From assembly GCF_016909185.1 (NCBI RefSeq), contig NZ_JAFBFH010000013.1, forward strand, positions 1-64,000: a stretch of 64,000 nt of DNA, given 5' to 3'. This DNA comes from Siminovitchia thermophila (GTDB lineage Bacteria; Bacillota; Bacilli; Bacillales; Bacillaceae_C). Below, in pieces: positions 37,005-46,739 of the stretch; positions within the stretch are counted from its first letter, which is position 1, and each line of letters begins with the position of its first letter. The notes under the pieces are model-generated. The model saw only the letters and a list, made by a program, of their open reading frames with translations. It ran no database searches and had not been told where the DNA came from. The translations under genes and the position numbers were made by a program.

Positions 37005-37916
37005 TTATGCCGTTTTATCGCGCTGTCGCACATGTGTCCACTTAACGGAGGACAGGGAAAATAGGACGAGCGCTCCCCATATAAAAGTAAAAGCGACAAG
37101 CCTGACCGTTCCAAAAGGTTCCTTATACAGGAACACACCGAGTATCAACATGAGGGATGGCGCAATGTATTGCAAAAATCCCATTAGATAAAGTGGGATC
37201 CTCTGTACCCCTTTTGCAAAAAACAACAACGGCAAAGCGGTGACAGCTCCCGATCCCACAAGTAAAAGATCCACACTCCAGGAACCGGACAAAAAAGAGC
37301 CGCCCCCTTTAACAGCAAGGACTGCCAAATAGATAAGCGCTACAGGCATGACAAACATCGTTTCAATGGTCAGCCCCGAAGCTGAATCCATTACAACCAT
37401 TTTTTTAATCAATCCGTATATTCCGAACGATAAAGCCAAAGCAAATGATATCCACGGAAATTGCCCATAGGCAAAAGTCAAAATAAGTACTCCGACCAAA
37501 GCGAGAAAAAAGGAAATGACATGTATTTTCCCCAGCCTTTCTTTTAATACAACAACACCTAAAACGATGCTGATAAGCGGGTTAATATAATAACCCAGGC
37601 TTGTTTCTACTACTTTTCCCACATTGACCGCCCAAATAAAAATAAACCAGTTGGCGCTGATCAAGAGAGAAAGAGCGAAAAAGGCAAGTATCGTTTTGGG
37701 ACGACGGATCACTTCCCTTGCATTTTTCATAAAAAAATTCCACTTTCTGCTAAAAACCATTAACAAAAGCATAAACCAAAAAGACCAAAAGACCCGGTGC
37801 GCCAATAATTCTTGCGCCGAAATAGTATCCAGCAGTTTCCAATAAACAGGTAAGATCCCCCACATAAAGTAGGCGGCAGTTCCATAAAAAACGCCGCCTT
37901 GCTCTTTTTTAGTCAT
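37005..37916 (-). CDS. rarD: EamA family transporter RarD
   Basis: Membrane protein of about 303 residues with ten helices in two EamA repeats. RarD landmarks: YFMWGILPVYWKLL, AHRVFWSFWFM, NWFIFIWAVN and LGYYINPL. Export substrate unknown (linked to chloramphenicol resistance in some bacteria). The frame opens at 37958, but GGGAG fits ATG 37916 (MTKKEQGGVFYG). It converges on nadK2 with only 5 bp between stops, so read-through antisense is possible. Confidence 0.9.
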   Translation of the reverse strand: MTKKEQGGVFYGTAAYFMWGILPVYWKLLDTISAQELLAHRVFWSFWFMLLLMVFSRKWNFFMKNAREVIRRPKTILAFFALSLLISANWFIFIWAVNVGKVVETSLGYYINPLISIVLGVVVLKERLGKIHVISFFLALVGVLILTFAYGQFPWISFALALSFGIYGLIKKMVVMDSASGLTIETMFVMPVALIYLAVLAVKGGGSFLSGSWSVDLLLVGSGAVTALPLLFFAKGVQRIPLYLMGFLQYIAPSLMLILGVFLYKEPFGTVRLVAFTFIWGALVLFSLSSVKWTHVRQRDKTA

Positions 37917-38008
37917 GGCCAATTTCTCCCGATATTTAGTTTCTCGAAATATTTTCATTATATCCGATTTTGAGAAATTTGGCTATATAAGATGCATTTT
38001 CTGAAAGA

Positions 38009-39604
38009 CTAACTATTGAATTGCTTTTTTTCCTGATCTCGTTTCCGAAGCTCAACCCGGCGTATTTTTCCTGAAACTGTCTTAGGCAGTTCGTCAATAA
38101 ACTCAATTTCCCTTGGATATTTGTATGGAGCGGTCATCTGCTTCACATGTTCTTGTAATTCACCGATCAGATCCTTACTATCTTCATATTGTTCTTTCAA
38201 TACTACGTAGGCCTTTACGATATTTCCCCTGATTTCGTCTGGGCTGGCCACAACCGCACACTCCCTGACCGCGGGGTGCTTGATGAGGGCATCTTCGACT
38301 TCAAACGGACCAATCGTGTAGCCGGAACTGATGATAATGTCGTCACCGCGCCCTTCAAACCAAAAATACCCGTCGGCATCTTTTCGCGCTTTGTCCCCTG
38401 TAATATAGTAATCGCCCCGGTATTGCATCGCTGTTCTTTCAGGATCTTTATAATATTTTTTAAATAAAGCCGGTGAATTTCGGTGCACGGCAATATCGCC
38501 GACTTCATCAACCACACATGGACTCCCGTCTTCATCAATAATTTCAACGATATTGCCGGGTGTCGGTTTCCCCATCGAACCTGGACGGAGTTCCATCTCT
38601 TTCGTAATTCCTACAAGGAGCGTGTTTTCCGTTTGCCCGTATCCATCCCTGACATCAATATTGAAATGTCTCCTAAACACATCAATTACTTCCCGGTTTA
38701 GCGGCTCTCCCGCAGAAACGGCACTATGTAAATGCTCCAACTTGTATTGATCCAACTGATCCACTTTAGCCATCAGCCTATATTCCGTTGGCGTACAGCA
38801 AAGGACATTCACATGATATTTGTCCATTAAAGCCAAGTACTTCTCCGGTTCAAATTTTCCATGATAGACGAACCCCGTGGCTCCTGTTCCAAGCACCGAA
38901 AGGAAGGGGCTCCAAATCCACTTTTGCCACCCTGGACCTGCAGTCGCCCAAACAACATCATTTTCTTCAATGCATAGCCAATTGGGCGCGGCTGTCCGCA
39001 AATGGGCATAACCCCATCCATGCGTGTGTACAACGCCTTTCGGATTGCCGGTCGTCCCTGAAGTATAGGATAAAAATGCCGTATCCTCTCTTGTGGTAGG
39101 AGCAATTTTCATTTCGTCTCCGGCGCTTTCCATCATTTTTTCAAGGTGCTGCCACCCTGGGGCTTCCCCGCCAACAGAAAACTTTTTCAAACGACCAGCA
39201 TACTCTGATTGATTTAATTGCTCAACGTAAGGACAATATGTGACAACTGCTTTTACGTCTCCATGGACAATTCGATATTCCAGGTCTTTCGTTTTGAGCA
39301 TTTCTGAGCTTGGAATCACTATGATGCCGGCTTTAAGAGCCGCCATATAAACAGCATATGCTTCAATTAGCCGCGGAATCATCACGAGAATTGTATCCCC
39401 TTTTTTCAATCCGGATTGGAGGAAAACATTTCCAATTTTATTCGCCTTTTTCAACAGCTCGGGATACGTAATTTCTTGCTCTTTTCCCTCTTCATTTTCC
39501 CACTGAATCGCAATTCGCTTTTGTTGATCTGCAAATCGTTCCATTTCCAGCATGATGTTATAGTTTTCCGGCGCGATCAAGCTGTCTCGATCCACTTTAT
39601 CCAC
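38009..39604 (-). CDS. mbcS: Medium-chain acyl-CoA synthetase (MbcS/YtcI type)
   Basis: AMP-forming acyl-CoA ligase of 531 residues. The AMP-binding P-loop is LSYTSGTTGNPKGVVH, then DGYGQTENTLL and the hinge GRGDDIIISSGY; the C-terminal Lys is in LPKTVSGKIRR. It corresponds in position and length to B. subtilis ytcI (mbcS), an enzyme that activates branched short-chain acids for fatty-acid priming. Substrate assignment follows synteny only. Confidence 0.88.
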   Translation of the reverse strand: MDKVDRDSLIAPENYNIMLEMERFADQQKRIAIQWENEEGKEQEITYPELLKKANKIGNVFLQSGLKKGDTILVMIPRLIEAYAVYMAALKAGIIVIPSSEMLKTKDLEYRIVHGDVKAVVTYCPYVEQLNQSEYAGRLKKFSVGGEAPGWQHLEKMMESAGDEMKIAPTTREDTAFLSYTSGTTGNPKGVVHTHGWGYAHLRTAAPNWLCIEENDVVWATAGPGWQKWIWSPFLSVLGTGATGFVYHGKFEPEKYLALMDKYHVNVLCCTPTEYRLMAKVDQLDQYKLEHLHSAVSAGEPLNREVIDVFRRHFNIDVRDGYGQTENTLLVGITKEMELRPGSMGKPTPGNIVEIIDEDGSPCVVDEVGDIAVHRNSPALFKKYYKDPERTAMQYRGDYYITGDKARKDADGYFWFEGRGDDIIISSGYTIGPFEVEDALIKHPAVRECAVVASPDEIRGNIVKAYVVLKEQYEDSKDLIGELQEHVKQMTAPYKYPREIEFIDELPKTVSGKIRRVELRKRDQEKKQFNS

Positions 39605-39726
39605 TATGGTCTCCCCCTTTTTTTATTCGCCTATTATTATACAAAATAATAAGAAAATTTAATATCAAAAAGAACTATTTCATTACACTAAACGCAGCCG
39701 CTTTCTTATCGCTAAATAAAAGGAAA

Positions 39727-39750
39727 GGAAGCGGGACAAAGCCCGCTTCC
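39727..39750 (-). terminator. Terminator of sspA
   Basis: Nine-bp perfect stem GGAAGCGGG/CCCGCTTCC with a 6-nt loop, followed by a T-rich tract on the minus strand, 23 nt beyond the sspA stop. Confidence 0.8.
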
Positions 39751-39772
39751 ATAGCCATACGTTATAAGATTG

Positions 39773-39976
39773 TTATCTTAATTGTCCGCCACCCATTTGT
39801 TGTTGAGCCATTGATACAAGGCGCTTGGTGATTTCACCACCAACAGATCCGTTTGCACGGGAAGTTGTGTCAGCACCAAGGTTGACACCAAACTCTTGAG
39901 CAATTTCCATTTTCATTTGATCGATAGCTTGCTCCGCTCCAGGAACAAGGATTTGGTTGCTGTTGTTGTTTGCCAT
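39773..39976 (-). CDS. sspA: Alpha/beta-type small acid-soluble spore protein
   Basis: Sixty-seven residues, DNA-coating SASP of the spore core. The germination-protease site region [19 protein letters not shown] and the second conserved block [20 protein letters not shown] are intact. ATG 39976 follows AAGGAGGTG. Expressed in the forespore in Bacillus (sigma-G). Same location, between ytcI and thiI, as sspA of B. subtilis. Confidence 0.97.
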   Translation of the reverse strand: MANNNSNQILVPGAEQAIDQMKMEIAQEFGVNLGADTTSRANGSVGGEITKRLVSMAQQQMGGGQLR

Positions 39977-40076
39977 GTGTTTTCACCTCCTTGTAAGGAT
40001 AGATTGTGCGAAAACACACGGCATCATTCAAAAAAAACTTGGTAAATGTTCCTGCTTTTGAAAAAAGATTCTACAA

Positions 40077-41291
40077 TTAGAATAAATGGGCGTGATCTTC
40101 TCCGGTTTCCTGTTCGATTCCGCCGCTTTTGACGACAACCGTCTCCGTTTGGTCAATGGCTTCGGATAACAGCGGTTTCCAATCAAACTTACTCTCATAT
40201 TCAATGATTTTTTCTCTTTTTGGCCTTGTTTTTGGTGCTGGCGGGGTAAAAATGGTACAACAATCCTCATAGGGTCTGTTAGAAATGTCAAGAGTGTCGA
40301 TATCTCTTGCAATTTGGATAATTTCATTTTTGTCCATCGCAATTAACGGCCTCAGTATAGGGGTATTCGTGACATCATTAATAGCCAACATGCTTTCCAT
40401 TGTCTGACTGGCAACCTGTCCCAGGCTTTCTCCATTAATAATCGCAAGCGCCTCATGTTTTTCTCTCAGTTCATCTGTAATCCTGAGCATCATTCTTCTT
40501 GTGGCAGTCATGGAATATCCCTCAGGAATTACCTTATGAATCGTTTCCTGAATGTTCGTAAACGGAACGATATGGACTTTAACCCTTCCGGTAAAAGGAG
40601 CAAGCTTGGCCGCTATATCCAGCACTTTTTGCTTGGCCCGCTCACTCGTATACGGCGGACTATGAAAATGAACGGCCTCAATGTCAACTCCCCGCTTCAT
40701 TGCCAAATATCCGGCAACGGGACTGTCAATACCGCCCGAAAGCATTAACATCGCTTTTCCAGATGAACGCGCGGGAAAGCCGCCTCTGCCTTGAATGATT
40801 TCTCCGGATATATAGGCGGCATCGTGCCTGATTTCAACAACCACATTAATATCCGGTTTTTTCACATTTACCCGAATGCCTTCCACGTTAATCAAAATAT
40901 GGGCGCCAACAGCATGATTAAGCTCGTTCGTATCATATTCAAACGTTTTATCGGCCCGGCGCGCCGATATTTTGAACGTATTCCCCGGCTCGTACGTTTT
41001 TTGAACGACAAAAAGGGCTGCGTTCCTGATTTCCTCTATATCTTTTGGTGTTTTCACCGCGGGGCTGAACGATTGGATCCCAAAAACATGACGCAGCTTT
41101 GTCATAATTTGCTCGTAAGGCTCCCCATTTAAAATGATGTACATTCTGTCATGTGCCGCTTCTACTTTGGCATTGCGGAACTTATATAAAATATATTGAA
41201 TGTTTTTCTTCAGCATTCTGATAAAATGCTTGCGATTTCTCCCTTTTAATGTCATTTCTCCGTATCTGATCAATATTCTGTCATATTTCAT
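40077..41291 (-). CDS. thiI: tRNA 4-thiouridine synthase ThiI
   Basis: Sulfur transferase of 404 residues that makes s4U in tRNA. The N-terminal ferredoxin-like and THUMP domains (residues 1-165) precede the PP-loop LMLSGGIDSPVAGYLAMKRG. The persulfide-accepting Cys is in RPYEDCCTIF. It lacks the rhodanese domain, as in other Bacillus ThiI. Overlaps iscS, its dedicated cysteine desulfurase, by 4 nt. Confidence 0.96.
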   Translation of the reverse strand: MKYDRILIRYGEMTLKGRNRKHFIRMLKKNIQYILYKFRNAKVEAAHDRMYIILNGEPYEQIMTKLRHVFGIQSFSPAVKTPKDIEEIRNAALFVVQKTYEPGNTFKISARRADKTFEYDTNELNHAVGAHILINVEGIRVNVKKPDINVVVEIRHDAAYISGEIIQGRGGFPARSSGKAMLMLSGGIDSPVAGYLAMKRGVDIEAVHFHSPPYTSERAKQKVLDIAAKLAPFTGRVKVHIVPFTNIQETIHKVIPEGYSMTATRRMMLRITDELREKHEALAIINGESLGQVASQTMESMLAINDVTNTPILRPLIAMDKNEIIQIARDIDTLDISNRPYEDCCTIFTPPAPKTRPKREKIIEYESKFDWKPLLSEAIDQTETVVVKSGGIEQETGEDHAHLF

Positions 41292-42439
41292 CCGTTTCGC
41301 CTCATTACTTTCGTTAATCTAACCAGCACTTTTTCAAGCGCGGCCACCATTTGCACCGCTTCATCCATTGTGTTTTCATACGAAAGGCTAATTCTGATCG
41401 CCCCATTTGCGATTGAATCAGACACCCCCATCGCCTTCAACGTACCGCTTGGTGTTTTATCTTTGGAAGAGCAGGCACTCGTCGTTGATACGATCATCCC
41501 TTCTTCCGATAAAGCATGAACAACGACTTCACCTTTTAGTCCCACGCAAGAAACATTGATGATATGGGGGGCCGCTTTTTCTTCAGGCGTGTTGACAAGC
41601 AAATCCGGCATTTTTTGGAACTCGTTGAACAAATAGGCGCGGATTTGCCACAGCTTTTCCATTTCTCGTTTCCGCTTTTCTTCCGCCATCCGGTAGGCCT
41701 TCGCCATTGCCACGATCCCGGCTGTATTTTCCGTCCCGCTTCTCATACCATTCTCCTGGTTTCCCCCTGATAAGAGCGGCGCGATTCTAACGCCATCTCT
41801 TATAAAAACAAACCCATTCCCTTTCAATCCATGAAATTTGTGGGCAGAAAAAGTGCAGATGTCAATGTTCGATTCATACAGATCCAAAGGCACCTTGGCC
41901 GCACCTTGAACGTGGTCGACATGGTATAGTACTTTCGGAAATTGTTTTAAAAGCTTGCCGATCTGGGCAATCGGCTGTATCATTCCCACTTCATTGTTTA
42001 CATGAATGACGGAAACAAGAATCGTTTGATCAGTTATATGATGTGCTATATCATCTGGATGAATAAATCCATCTTTGTTTACGGGAATGTACGTCACTTG
42101 ATATCCCAATTCCCGCAATTGTTCACAAGATTCCTTTACGGACGGGTGCTCCACGCTTGTCGTAATAATATGGTTGCCGCGGTCTCGATACATCATGGCC
42201 GTTCCTTTGATCGCCAGGTTATTTCCTTCGGAGCCCCCCGATGTAAAATAAATTTCACCGGGTGTTACAGCAGCAAGATGCGCGATTTGTTCACGTGCTT
42301 TTGTTAAAAGCTTTTCCGCTTCTCCTCCCATTACGTGAAGTGAAGAAGGATTGCCGAAAAATTGTCTGCTGACATCTGTAAATGCTTTTATGACAGCGTC
42401 ATAAGGTTTTGTAGTAGCACTATTATCCAAATAAATCAT
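41288..42439 (-). CDS. nifZ: Cysteine desulfurase (NifS/IscS-like, ThiI partner)
   Basis: PLP enzyme of 383 residues that takes sulfur from cysteine. The Schiff-base Lys is in FSAHKFHGLKGNGFVF and the catalytic Cys in TTSACSSKDKTPSGT. In B. subtilis the gene in this place (nifZ) feeds sulfur to ThiI; the ATGA overlap with thiI supports the same role. Distinct from the main Fe-S enzyme SufS. Confidence 0.94.
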   Translation of the reverse strand: MIYLDNSATTKPYDAVIKAFTDVSRQFFGNPSSLHVMGGEAEKLLTKAREQIAHLAAVTPGEIYFTSGGSEGNNLAIKGTAMMYRDRGNHIITTSVEHPSVKESCEQLRELGYQVTYIPVNKDGFIHPDDIAHHITDQTILVSVIHVNNEVGMIQPIAQIGKLLKQFPKVLYHVDHVQGAAKVPLDLYESNIDICTFSAHKFHGLKGNGFVFIRDGVRIAPLLSGGNQENGMRSGTENTAGIVAMAKAYRMAEEKRKREMEKLWQIRAYLFNEFQKMPDLLVNTPEEKAAPHIINVSCVGLKGEVVVHALSEEGMIVSTTSACSSKDKTPSGTLKAMGVSDSIANGAIRISLSYENTMDEAVQMVAALEKVLVRLTKVMRRNG

Positions 42440-42527
42440 GGTTACACCTACTAATGAATTCGATAGTCAATCATACATATTAACATACACAATGAATGAT
42501 GAAAATATGGATGGCAAAATTTTAAGC

Positions 42528-42561
42528 AAAAAGAGCGAATCCCCTTCGGTTCGCTCTTTTT
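42528..42561 (-). terminator. Terminator of ezrA
   Basis: Twelve-bp stem AAAAAGAGCGAA/TTCGCTCTTTTT with a 10-nt loop, overlapping the ezrA stop codon. Confidence 0.8.
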
Positions 42562-44269
42562 ACACATGCAGCTCTTCATTAAACATTTGCTCAATCCGCT
42601 TTAAGGCACCGGGTTCTATTTTTTCAACGGCTGTGGCTGCTTGCTCCAATGCCGCACGGTATTCATAATTACGAAAGGCGCGCTCAGCCGTTTCCAAGCT
42701 TTCCCGAAGCTCCTTATCTTGTCCCCTGTACCGATTTGCATATTGAATAACCTGTTCGGCAAACCTTGCGTTTTCGATATGCTCTTCCATCCGATTATAC
42801 AAGTGATCGACCGTATCGGTTGCCTCATATAAATATTTTTGAACCATTTCCATGTTCAATGGTTTTTCCCGCAGACAGCGAAACACATCTTCCACTTGCT
42901 CGCCCGCCTGTTCATAAAGCGACTCGACATCACTTGGCAATCCCGGCATACGGCTTTTTTGCACAAGCCGGACGATTTCGCTTATTTTCCTCTTGAGGTC
43001 GGCAATTTTTTCCCGTGCCTCCAGCTCATCTTTTCGCAAGCGTTGGAGATGTTCTGCAAAAGCTTTTTGCTCCTTTTCCAATTGTTCCAGCTCGCTTTCT
43101 ATTTCGGCTAATTCTTCACCTAGAAAAGAAAAAGCTGATCGATCCTCTGCCAGTTTTTCTTTGAGCAACTCGTTGCGCTTTACTAGCTGGCTTAATGATT
43201 TTTCCAAATTTACTGGGATGTCCAAATGATTCTCCATTAATTGATAACTCTCTTGAACTTGATCAGTCTCCGATAGGAGTTTGGCATTTTCTTCAACCAG
43301 TTTAAGCAAAAAGGCTTCCGTCTCTTCGTTTTTTTGCATGATATATTGCCTTGCATATACTTCTTTTTCCAAAAGGTCATAAAGTGATTCAATTTTTTCT
43401 TTCGCTTCTTCCAGCCCTTTTTCCACTTCTTCGGTTTCGGTATTGGACAAAAGCTCCTTGTATGTTTCCATCTCTTTTTTGATACTTTCCATCATTTGAT
43501 CCATTTGGATATGTTCCAGGACGTATCCTTGTTCGATCATTTCCCGATAGCCACTTGTCAACTCTTCCAATTTGGAAGGAATACTTGTCTGGCATTCCTT
43601 CAACAAGATCGGAACCTTTTGCAACTTTTCTTCCAGCAGCTTCAACTCATCAGCTACAGAAAGAATTACTTTCCGCGCCCCAAGATAGTCGCCTTGTTCC
43701 GTTAATTGCTCATAGTTGGCAATTTTTTCTCCAACTTCTTTTAACATGCTATCCAAACGATTCAGCGCACTTCCATATGTATGACCTTCTGTAATCAGCC
43801 TTTTCTTTGTTTTGTTATATGTCTCTTTCAACTGATCAAAATCAGTTCTATTTTTTTCTTCACTTTCAACAAGCTCTTTTAATTGATCGAGAATTTCTTG
43901 AATATCTTTATCAATTTCTGACAAGCTCGTTTCAATTTTTGCACGGACTTCTTTCACTTTGTTAAAATGGAATTTATCCGTAAATTCCTCCGCATCAAAG
44001 AGAAGCTCATCAATATGAGGTAATCGGACAGTGACAATTTCATCCCATGTTTTCCGCCATTTTTCAAATAATTCCTCCGTTTTTCCTGTCATATTCAACT
44101 GCTTTACTTTTGCCAATTCTGCTGCGACAGGCTGGTTCATGATTTCCATTTTTACCGCTTCCAGCTGATCAATGTCCTTGTAATACTTTTTTCGGATGAT
44201 ATAACCCACCACAAACAAAAGAATGACAAAGATGATCGCGCTGATGACGAGTTCAACACCGTATTTCAT
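42560..44269 (-). CDS. ezrA: Septation ring formation regulator EzrA
   Basis: Membrane-anchored negative regulator of FtsZ ring assembly. A single N-terminal helix at residues 5-25 is followed by about 530 residues of spectrin-like coiled coil rich in Leu, Glu and Lys. Length 569 is close to the B. subtilis protein (562). The final YANRYRGQ and QMFNEELHV segments are typical. Monocistronic, between iscS and refZ. Confidence 0.96.
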   Translation of the reverse strand: MKYGVELVISAIIFVILLFVVGYIIRKKYYKDIDQLEAVKMEIMNQPVAAELAKVKQLNMTGKTEELFEKWRKTWDEIVTVRLPHIDELLFDAEEFTDKFHFNKVKEVRAKIETSLSEIDKDIQEILDQLKELVESEEKNRTDFDQLKETYNKTKKRLITEGHTYGSALNRLDSMLKEVGEKIANYEQLTEQGDYLGARKVILSVADELKLLEEKLQKVPILLKECQTSIPSKLEELTSGYREMIEQGYVLEHIQMDQMMESIKKEMETYKELLSNTETEEVEKGLEEAKEKIESLYDLLEKEVYARQYIMQKNEETEAFLLKLVEENAKLLSETDQVQESYQLMENHLDIPVNLEKSLSQLVKRNELLKEKLAEDRSAFSFLGEELAEIESELEQLEKEQKAFAEHLQRLRKDELEAREKIADLKRKISEIVRLVQKSRMPGLPSDVESLYEQAGEQVEDVFRCLREKPLNMEMVQKYLYEATDTVDHLYNRMEEHIENARFAEQVIQYANRYRGQDKELRESLETAERAFRNYEYRAALEQAATAVEKIEPGALKRIEQMFNEELHV

Positions 44270-44492
44270 TGTCTGCCCCTGCTCCTTCCATCATTCAGCC
44301 CAAACATATATATATCAACTTTCGTATATCTTTTTATTTCCTTCTATAATACCATGTCGGCGACATTTTTTGACTGATAAATGCATATTTTTCTCAATTT
44401 ATTTCTATAACGAATAAGGAAAAAAATTCGCTCCGCCTCTTGAGTTCCCATTTTTCAATCCATATCCTGCCTGTCTTTTGAGCTTAAACAAT

Positions 44493-44520
44493 AAAAAAAC
44501 GCCCTGTCATGCCGGGCGTT
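44493..44520 (-). terminator. Terminator of refZ
   Basis: Stem AACGCCC/GGGCGTT with a 9-nt loop and a run of seven T on the minus strand. It overlaps the refZ stop. Confidence 0.85.
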
Positions 44521-45181
44521 AAACACTCTTCAAAGCAGCAGGCTGAAGCGACTCAACATAGGCAGAATCTCGTCGGGACCCGATCGTTGCACCAACCCAG
44601 TCCTTGATAAATCCGTAATATTTTTCTATAAAATAAGAATCTTGCAGATGGATTCCCCACACTTCACTTACATATTGGCTGTTTAAATAAGGCATGGTCA
44701 GCATTCCCTTCAACTGGATAATGAACATACTCAACGGCAAAACTGTTTTCTTTTCCTCAAGCACCGCTGAAGCCAATATTTTCAGGTAATATCGTTCCTT
44801 CATCAAGTAGGATGAAATAATTTCCCGTGACACTTGGGAATCAATCGTGATCTCCCTCCATACAAGCCTTGTTAACAAATAGCATTCACTTTGATAATAT
44901 AAAATCTTTTTAATCGCTCTATTGAAACAAATTTCCGGCTCTTCCCACTCCAACTTTTTTGCTTCTTCTTCCAGACACAGCACATAAGATTCAAAAAAGC
45001 GGATCAGACAAGCTTCAAGCAAACCTTGCTTTCCTTGAAAATAATAAGAAATATTCGCAGGATTAACCCTTGCCTTGGCAGCTATGTCACGGATCGTTGT
45101 TCCTTTGAAACCCTTGGCATGAAACAGTTCTATCGCCGCTTCAAAGATCAATTCTTTCGTATTATTTACAGAAACAGACAA
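44519..45181 (-). CDS. refZ: Forespore capture DNA-binding protein RefZ (TetR family)
   Basis: TetR-type DNA-binding protein of 220 residues. The helix-turn-helix is IRDIAAKARVNPANISYYF at about residue 26. In B. subtilis RefZ (YttP) binds near the origin and terminus side to position the chromosome and inhibit FtsZ during sporulation; neighbourhood with ezrA is the same here. The frame opens at 45271, but AAAGGAGG seven nt before TTG 45181 fixes the start. Closes with its own terminator. Confidence 0.9.
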   Translation of the reverse strand: MSVSVNNTKELIFEAAIELFHAKGFKGTTIRDIAAKARVNPANISYYFQGKQGLLEACLIRFFESYVLCLEEEAKKLEWEEPEICFNRAIKKILYYQSECYLLTRLVWREITIDSQVSREIISSYLMKERYYLKILASAVLEEKKTVLPLSMFIIQLKGMLTMPYLNSQYVSEVWGIHLQDSYFIEKYYGFIKDWVGATIGSRRDSAYVESLQPAALKSV

Positions 45182-45400
45182 TGTGAAACCTCCTTTTGAT
45201 CCATTGTCTTGAAGATCCGGAGCTCGTAAAAGACATGATATATACCATTTCGGTTCGGTCACGCCTTTCACCTGCGAAAATTTCTCGACATATTTTTGTA
45301 AAATGTGATAAAAATGATGTTTTTTGAGTGGGAATAGGGTCCACAGGCCAGTCGAACAATGGTCACATTTAGTTTTGAGGACCGGGCAGCGCTTTAGTGC

Positions 45401-45726
45401 CGAGATTTTCGCCTATGCGCGGGTATTTCCGGCTATACGCGGGTATTTCCAGCTATACGCGGGTATTTCCGGCTATACGCGGGTATTTCTTTCTATGCGC
45501 GGGTATTTCCAGCTATACGCGGGTATTTCCAGCTATGCGCGGGTATTTCCAGCTATGCGCGGGTATTTCCGGCTATACGCGGGTATTTCCAGCTATGCGC
45601 GGGTATTTCCGGCTATACGCGGGTATTTCCGGCTATGCGCGGGTATTTCCGGCTATACGCGGGTATTTCTTTCTATGCGCGGGTATTTCTTTCTATGCGC
45701 CGGTATTTCCAGCTATGCGCGGGTAA
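45401..45726. repeat. Regular 20-bp tandem array, about 15 units
   Basis: The unit is GCGGGTATTTCCGGCTATAC with small changes (CCGGC, CCAGC or CTTTC; ATAC or ATGC), phased exactly every 20 bp from 45411 to about 45720. Because 20 is not a multiple of three, both plus-strand frames read as a 20-residue repeat (YARVFPAIRGYFRLYAGISS) with no stop. There is no ribosome site. The same core is found in the array at 1190-1390. It lies between refZ and the rpsD promoter. Confidence 0.92.
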
Positions 45727-45835
45727 GGGCTTTGGCTTGCCCCGCGATCAGCCCGGAATTGGCGGCTTGATCATATGCTGCCAAAGAGTCTGCGCGAAAT
45801 CGGATTTGCCGCTGCACCAAACGAAAAAGAGAATC

Positions 45836-45864
45836 TTGACTTTATACGTAATTCCCCATATAAT
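45836..45864 (+). promoter_or_regulatory. Sigma-A promoter of rpsD
   Basis: TTGACT (45836-45841), 17-nt spacer, perfect TATAAT (45859-45864). RNA start expected near 45871, leaving a leader of about 180 nt. Confidence 0.85.
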
Positions 45865-45870
45865 TGAGCT

Positions 45871-46053
45871 TGTGTGTAAAATAATGCAGCCTGAAAGATT
45901 GCATGGATGTGCCGTATTTTATTCCTCTTTTGAGGTGCATCGCGTAACCCGCTGCTGCTAGGGCGAAGGTGCATGAAAATAAAATATCCGTCTATGTAAA
46001 TCTCGTATCGGTTTTTATTTTACAACAAAATAAAACCAAAGGAGGAGTCATTT
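45871..46053 (+). promoter_or_regulatory. rpsD leader, probable S4 autoregulatory RNA
   Basis: The long untranslated leader contains paired segments: GTATTTTATT (45913-) with AATAAAATAT (45977-), repeated GGTGCAT words, and a hairpin GGTTTT/AAAACC just before the AAAGGAGGAG site. In B. subtilis S4 represses its own gene through such a leader. The fold is judged by eye only. Confidence 0.55.
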
Positions 46054-46656
46054 ATGGCTCGTTATACCGGCCCAAGCTGGAAATTATCACGCCGACTCGG
46101 CATTTCTTTAAGCGGTACTGGAAAAGAATTGGAAAAACGCCCATATGCACCAGGACAACATGGTCCGAACCAACGCAAAAAACTATCTGAATATGGATTG
46201 CAGCTTCAGGAAAAACAAAAGCTTCGCCATATGTACGGTGTTACTGAGCGCCAGTTCAAAAACACTTTTAACAGAGCTGGAAAAATGAAAGGTAAACATG
46301 GTGAAAACTTCATGATCCTTCTTGAACAGCGCCTTGACAACATCGTTTACCGTCTAGGTCTTGCGCGCACTCGCCGCCAGGCACGCCAGCTCGTAAACCA
46401 TGGACATATCCTGGTAGATGGACGTCGCGTTGACATTCCGTCTTACAAAGTCATCCCTGGCCAAGTCATCAGCGTTCGCGAAAAGTCAAGAAACCTTGAC
46501 ATTATCAAGGACTCTGTCGAGGCTACTAACTTTGTTCCAGAATACGTTTCTTTTGATCCAGACAAGCTTGAAGGAACATTGGTACGTCTCCCAGAGCGTT
46601 CCGAATTGCCTCCCGAAATCAATGAGGCCTTTATCGTTGAGTTCTACTCACGTTAA
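46054..46656 (+). CDS. rpsD: 30S ribosomal protein S4
   Basis: Primary 16S-binding ribosomal protein of 200 residues, also a translational repressor in Bacillus. [20 protein letters not shown] starts it, and the S4 RNA-binding domain is [20 protein letters not shown]. It lacks the zinc Cys motif, so it is the C- form. Followed by a strong terminator. In B. subtilis tyrS is close by; here about 10 kb of other genes intervene. Confidence 0.98.
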   Translation: MARYTGPSWKLSRRLGISLSGTGKELEKRPYAPGQHGPNQRKKLSEYGLQLQEKQKLRHMYGVTERQFKNTFNRAGKMKGKHGENFMILLEQRLDNIVYRLGLARTRRQARQLVNHGHILVDGRRVDIPSYKVIPGQVISVREKSRNLDIIKDSVEATNFVPEYVSFDPDKLEGTLVRLPERSELPPEINEAFIVEFYSR

Positions 46657-46684
46657 TAAGATTGCTTTGTATAGCACAATATTT

Positions 46685-46728
46685 AAAAGCCCCAAACCCT
46701 TGGTATATAAAGGTTTTTGGGGCTTTTT
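46685..46728 (+). terminator. Terminator of rpsD
   Basis: Long stem AAAAGCCCCAAAnCCTT/AAGGTTTTTGGGGCTTTTT with a TATAT-containing loop, followed by T residues, 29 nt after the rpsD stop. Confidence 0.88.
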
Positions 46729-46739
46729 ATTTGAGTAAC

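Noticed and set aside
45324-45770. 148-codon repetitive protein (RVFPAIRGYFRLYAGIS)
   Set aside because: Two overlapping frames of the same 20-bp array are equally open and no start signal precedes either.
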